From positions 62,001-126,000 of the forward strand of contig NZ_CATMFB010000005.1 of the NCBI RefSeq assembly GCF_950066645.1: a stretch of DNA of 64,000 nt, given 5' to 3'. Numbering within the stretch: position 1 is the first letter of the stretch; every line of letters begins with the position of its first letter. Under the pieces are notes generated by a model. The model saw only the letters and a list, made by a program, of their open reading frames with translations. It ran no database searches and had not been told where the DNA came from. Origin of the DNA: an uncultured Thalassolituus sp. (GTDB lineage: Bacteria > Pseudomonadota > Gammaproteobacteria > Pseudomonadales > Oceanobacteraceae). The position numbers were made by a program, and so were the translations under genes. Below, piece after piece: positions 61,889-64,000 of the stretch.

Positions 61889-62891
61889 GATCAAACCAGT
61901 GGCGGGTACGGTTAGCAAAAGCCACCAATGACAGCATGACGGGCACCTCAACCAGCACACCGACAACCGTGGCCAGCGCCGCACCTGAATTAAGACCAAA
62001 CAACGCAATGGCGACGGCAACCGCGAGCTCAAAGAAATTACTGGTACCGATCATACAGGCGGGAGCTGCAACGTCGTGGCGCAGTTTCATTTTAAGAGCG
62101 ATGAAATAAGTAATAGCAAAAATCCCATACGTCTGAATCAGCAGAGGAATAGCAATCAGCAGCATGTCTTGAGGTTTCTGAGCGATAACCGGGGCCTGTA
62201 ATGCAAACAGAATCCCCACCGTTGCCAACAAACCCAGAATCGAAAATGGCTTCAGCCGTGCGGACAACTGCTCTACCCCGTTTGCCCCCAGAATACTGCG
62301 GGTAACCACGCCTGCAATCAGTGGCAGAACCACATACAGAACAACGGAGATCAGCAGAGTTTCCCAGGGAACTTCAATATCAGAGACGCCAAGCAGAAGC
62401 GCAGCAATCGGCGCGAAGGCAAAGATCATGATCAGATCATTTACCGACACCTGCAGCAAAGTATAGTTTGCATCCCCCCGGGTCAGGTGACTCCATACGA
62501 ACACCATGGCCGTACAGGGAGCAACGCCCAGAAGAATCATACCGGCGATGTATTCCTGAGCAGTCTGGGGGTCAACAAGACCGGCAAAAATATAATGGAA
62601 AAATAACCAGCCGAGCGCAGCCATGGTAAAGGGCTTCACCAGCCAGTTAATCACCAGCGTAAGAAACAGCCCCTGCGGTTGACGGGTGACGTCACGGATC
62701 GATGAAAAATCGACCTGCATCATCATCGGATAAATCATCAACCAGATCAGTATCGCAATCGGCAGGTTAACGTTGGCAATTTCTGCCCCCGCTATCCACG
62801 AAAATGCATCAGGCAAGAACAGGCCCGATACCAGTCCAACGACAATCGCCAGCCCGACCCAGACAGAAAGATAACGCTCAAAAATCCCCAT
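61881..62891 (-). CDS. acr3: ACR3-type arsenite efflux transporter
   Basis: 336 residues with ten membrane helices. Family motifs include [40 protein letters not shown] (with the conserved cysteine essential for arsenite transport, about 136) and the [18 protein letters not shown] helix. It exports As(III) produced by ArsC. Its ATG overlaps the arsC stop by one base. Confidence 0.94.
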   Translation of the reverse strand: MGIFERYLSVWVGLAIVVGLVSGLFLPDAFSWIAGAEIANVNLPIAILIWLMIYPMMMQVDFSSIRDVTRQPQGLFLTLVINWLVKPFTMAALGWLFFHYIFAGLVDPQTAQEYIAGMILLGVAPCTAMVFVWSHLTRGDANYTLLQVSVNDLIMIFAFAPIAALLLGVSDIEVPWETLLISVVLYVVLPLIAGVVTRSILGANGVEQLSARLKPFSILGLLATVGILFALQAPVIAQKPQDMLLIAIPLLIQTYGIFAITYFIALKMKLRHDVAAPACMIGTSNFFELAVAVAIALFGLNSGAALATVVGVLVEVPVMLSLVAFANRTRHWFDHA

Positions 62892-63376
62892 TACGAGGTC
62901 CTCCCGGAGGTAAGTAATTGTCCGACGGCTGATTCCAGTGAATCACGATCCTGCAAGGTCTCAAGAGGCGCTTCTGCAAGCAGTGTCAGCCGCTGCTGCA
63001 TCATCTGTCCGAGTTGCCCGAACATTTCCTGCTGCAGGGCTTCATCGGGCTGCTTTGAAGGATCCGGCAGTCCCCAATGAACACGTGCGGTGTCACCCAT
63101 CCACAGCGGGCAGGCTTCACCAGCAGCGCTATCACAGACGGTAATTACGATATCCGGGGCAAAGCTTTCCAGTTCATCCCAGCTCTGGCTCTGCAGACCG
63201 TCAACAGACATCCCCTGCGACTCAAGGTACCTGAGCGTGCCGGGAAACACCTGACCAGCAGGCTGGCTACCGGCACTGCGTACCTCCAGCGCACCTTCTG
63301 ATACGTGCCGGGCAATGGCTTCGGCGAGAATGCTGCGACAGCGGTTGTGAGTACATATAAACAGTATTTTCAACAT
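62891..63376 (-). CDS. arsC: Arsenate reductase, low-molecular-weight phosphatase type
   Basis: 161 residues. Catalytic loop CTHNRCRS with C8 and C13, then [15 protein letters not shown] with the resolving cysteines, and the [14 protein letters not shown] segment. It reduces arsenate to arsenite with thioredoxin or glutaredoxin. It lies between arsR and acr3 with minimal gaps. Confidence 0.93.
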   Translation of the reverse strand: MLKILFICTHNRCRSILAEAIARHVSEGALEVRSAGSQPAGQVFPGTLRYLESQGMSVDGLQSQSWDELESFAPDIVITVCDSAAGEACPLWMGDTARVHWGLPDPSKQPDEALQQEMFGQLGQMMQQRLTLLAEAPLETLQDRDSLESAVGQLLTSGRTS

Positions 63377-63379
63377 ACA

Positions 63380-63703
63380 TCAGCAGCAGTTCAGCTGCCC
63401 TCCTTTACGTAATTCTGCGGCGGCTCCGGCCTGGGCACGCCATTCCGGCAGAAGCTGAGTCAGGGTTTTTATTACCCATGCGGGTAATTCACGGGCGAGG
63501 GAGTAATACACCCATTGCCCACGCTTTTCGCTTTCGACCAGACCGCCTTCCCGAAGCAGTGCCAGATGACGGGATACTTTGGGTTGGCTCTCCTGCAATG
63601 CTTCCATCAGATCACAAACGCACAGGGGGCCATTTAAAAGGAGCATGACCGAGCTCAGGCGCGTGTCATCTGCGAGCAACTTCATCAGATTAAGTGGGGT
63701 CAT
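63380..63703 (-). CDS. arsR: Arsenic-responsive ArsR repressor
   Basis: 107 residues from the ATG at 63703 (GGAGAG five bases upstream; an in-frame ATG at 63727 adds eight residues). The metal site GPLCVCDLMEAL carries the paired cysteines, and the recognition helix is SQPKVSRHLALLREGGLV. The C-terminal CC (GGQLNCC) may add As(III) ligands. First gene of the operon. Confidence 0.93.
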   Translation of the reverse strand: MTPLNLMKLLADDTRLSSVMLLLNGPLCVCDLMEALQESQPKVSRHLALLREGGLVESEKRGQWVYYSLARELPAWVIKTLTQLLPEWRAQAGAAAELRKGGQLNCC

Positions 63704-63729
63704 AAGGCTCTCCGTAGATGCAGGCATCT

Positions 63730-63751
63730 TATATATGTTTTTTCATATATA
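63730..63751 (-). promoter_or_regulatory. ArsR operator
   Basis: A perfect 8-bp inverted repeat TATATATG-TTTTTT-CATATATA lies 27 bp upstream of the arsR start in an AT-rich gap. This matches the dyad type bound by ArsR repressors. Autoregulation is expected. Confidence 0.75.
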
Positions 63752-63842
63752 CAATGCATCTTAATCGGCAGCTTCCCCCCTTTAACACCGACATAAAACA
63801 CTGCTAGGGTAAGCAGGTTTGATAATTTCAGGAGAGGCAACC

Positions 63843-64000
63843 ATGCCGCGTGGAAAGTACGACGTCATCATCTTTGGGGCCAGTTCGTTTGTCGGTGGAA
63901 TTCTGACCCGCTACATCGCCAGTCAGTATGGCTATAACGACGATCTCAAATGGGCTATTGCGGGACGCTCTGAGCGTAAACTGCAACAGGTGCGTGGTAC
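63843..64000 (+). CDS. Saccharopine dehydrogenase-like NAD(P)-binding protein (5' part)
   Basis: Only the first 52 codons are in the window, starting at the ATG at 63843 (CAGGAGAGGCAACC upstream). YDVIIFGASSFVGGILTRYI is a Rossmann nucleotide-binding start, and WAIAGRSERKL fits the saccharopine dehydrogenase / trans-acting enoyl reductase family. The gene continues past the right edge. Confidence 0.8.
   Translation, partial: MPRGKYDVIIFGASSFVGGILTRYIASQYGYNDDLKWAIAGRSERKLQQVRG

Noticed and set aside
61388-62032. 214-residue form of the gene after acr3
   Set aside because: The extra N-terminal 48 residues are read out of frame through acr3 and are Trp/Cys/Arg rich; the ATG at 61888 fits coupling.

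Overview
The window looks like a chromosomal segment of a marine-type gammaproteobacterium, most likely Oceanospirillales (Thalassolituus/Oceanobacter-like) or a close relative. The reasons are an ANR-controlled cbb3 oxidase cluster laid out as in Pseudomonas, a FadD / 600-residue acyl-CoA dehydrogenase / acyl-lipid desaturase group, TtcA, GreB, YaeQ, and moderately high GC with strong CTG/CGT codon bias in highly expressed genes. The taxonomic placement is inference from gene content only.

Layout. (1) 1-8.6 kb, minus strand: a type I restriction-modification operon hsdM-hsdS-[TIR/P-loop protein]-rhuM-hsdR, with hsdR running off the left edge. The TIR gene is clearly AT-richer than its surroundings and sits between the specificity and the restriction subunit genes, the position held by the PrrC anticodon nuclease in EcoprrI. 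It is the best candidate here for an undescribed anti-phage module. (2) 8.7-11.3 kb: a LysM/glycine-rich putative toxin with an overlapping membrane (immunity-like) gene, then a WYL regulator. (3) 11.3-12.4 kb: a small monooxygenase, degenerate palindromic intergenic repeats and an alpha/beta hydrolase. (4) 12.7-22.2 kb: ccoNOQP, ccoGHIS, a TauE/SafE membrane protein and anr, a complete microaerobic respiration locus.

(5) 22.3-33.1 kb: housekeeping and small conserved genes (ttcA, greB, a DnaJ-like gene, a polysaccharide deacetylase, a YgjP-like peptidase, a YecA/YgfB-family gene, a PstS-OmpA fusion behind a PhoB box, a START-domain gene, bolA, rbgA/ylqF). (6) 33.2-36.1 kb: a sulfur-stress cluster of persulfide-dioxygenase-like MBL protein, BigR/SqrR-like ArsR regulator and SulP transporter. 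(7) 36.2-44.1 kb: DUF2489, yceI, a diguanylate cyclase, murI, folE, cls, ompW behind a perfect FNR/ANR box, and a divergent membrane sensor with no recognisable output domain.

(8) 44.1-50.3 kb: fatty-acid genes (acyl-CoA dehydrogenase, fadD, AraC-type regulator, desaturase). (9) 50.5-57.3 kb: a PAS-GGDEF-EAL protein, a degenerate exonuclease-like protein, hipBA, yaeQ, a DEAD-box helicase and an FKBP isomerase. (10) 57.4-60.6 kb: putA without an N-terminal DNA-binding domain. (11) 60.6-63.7 kb, minus strand: an arsenic operon arsR-arsC-acr3 that continues without a gap into two uncharacterised genes. The right edge cuts a Rossmann-fold (saccharopine dehydrogenase-like) gene. No tRNA, rRNA, CRISPR array, transposase or integrase was recognised.
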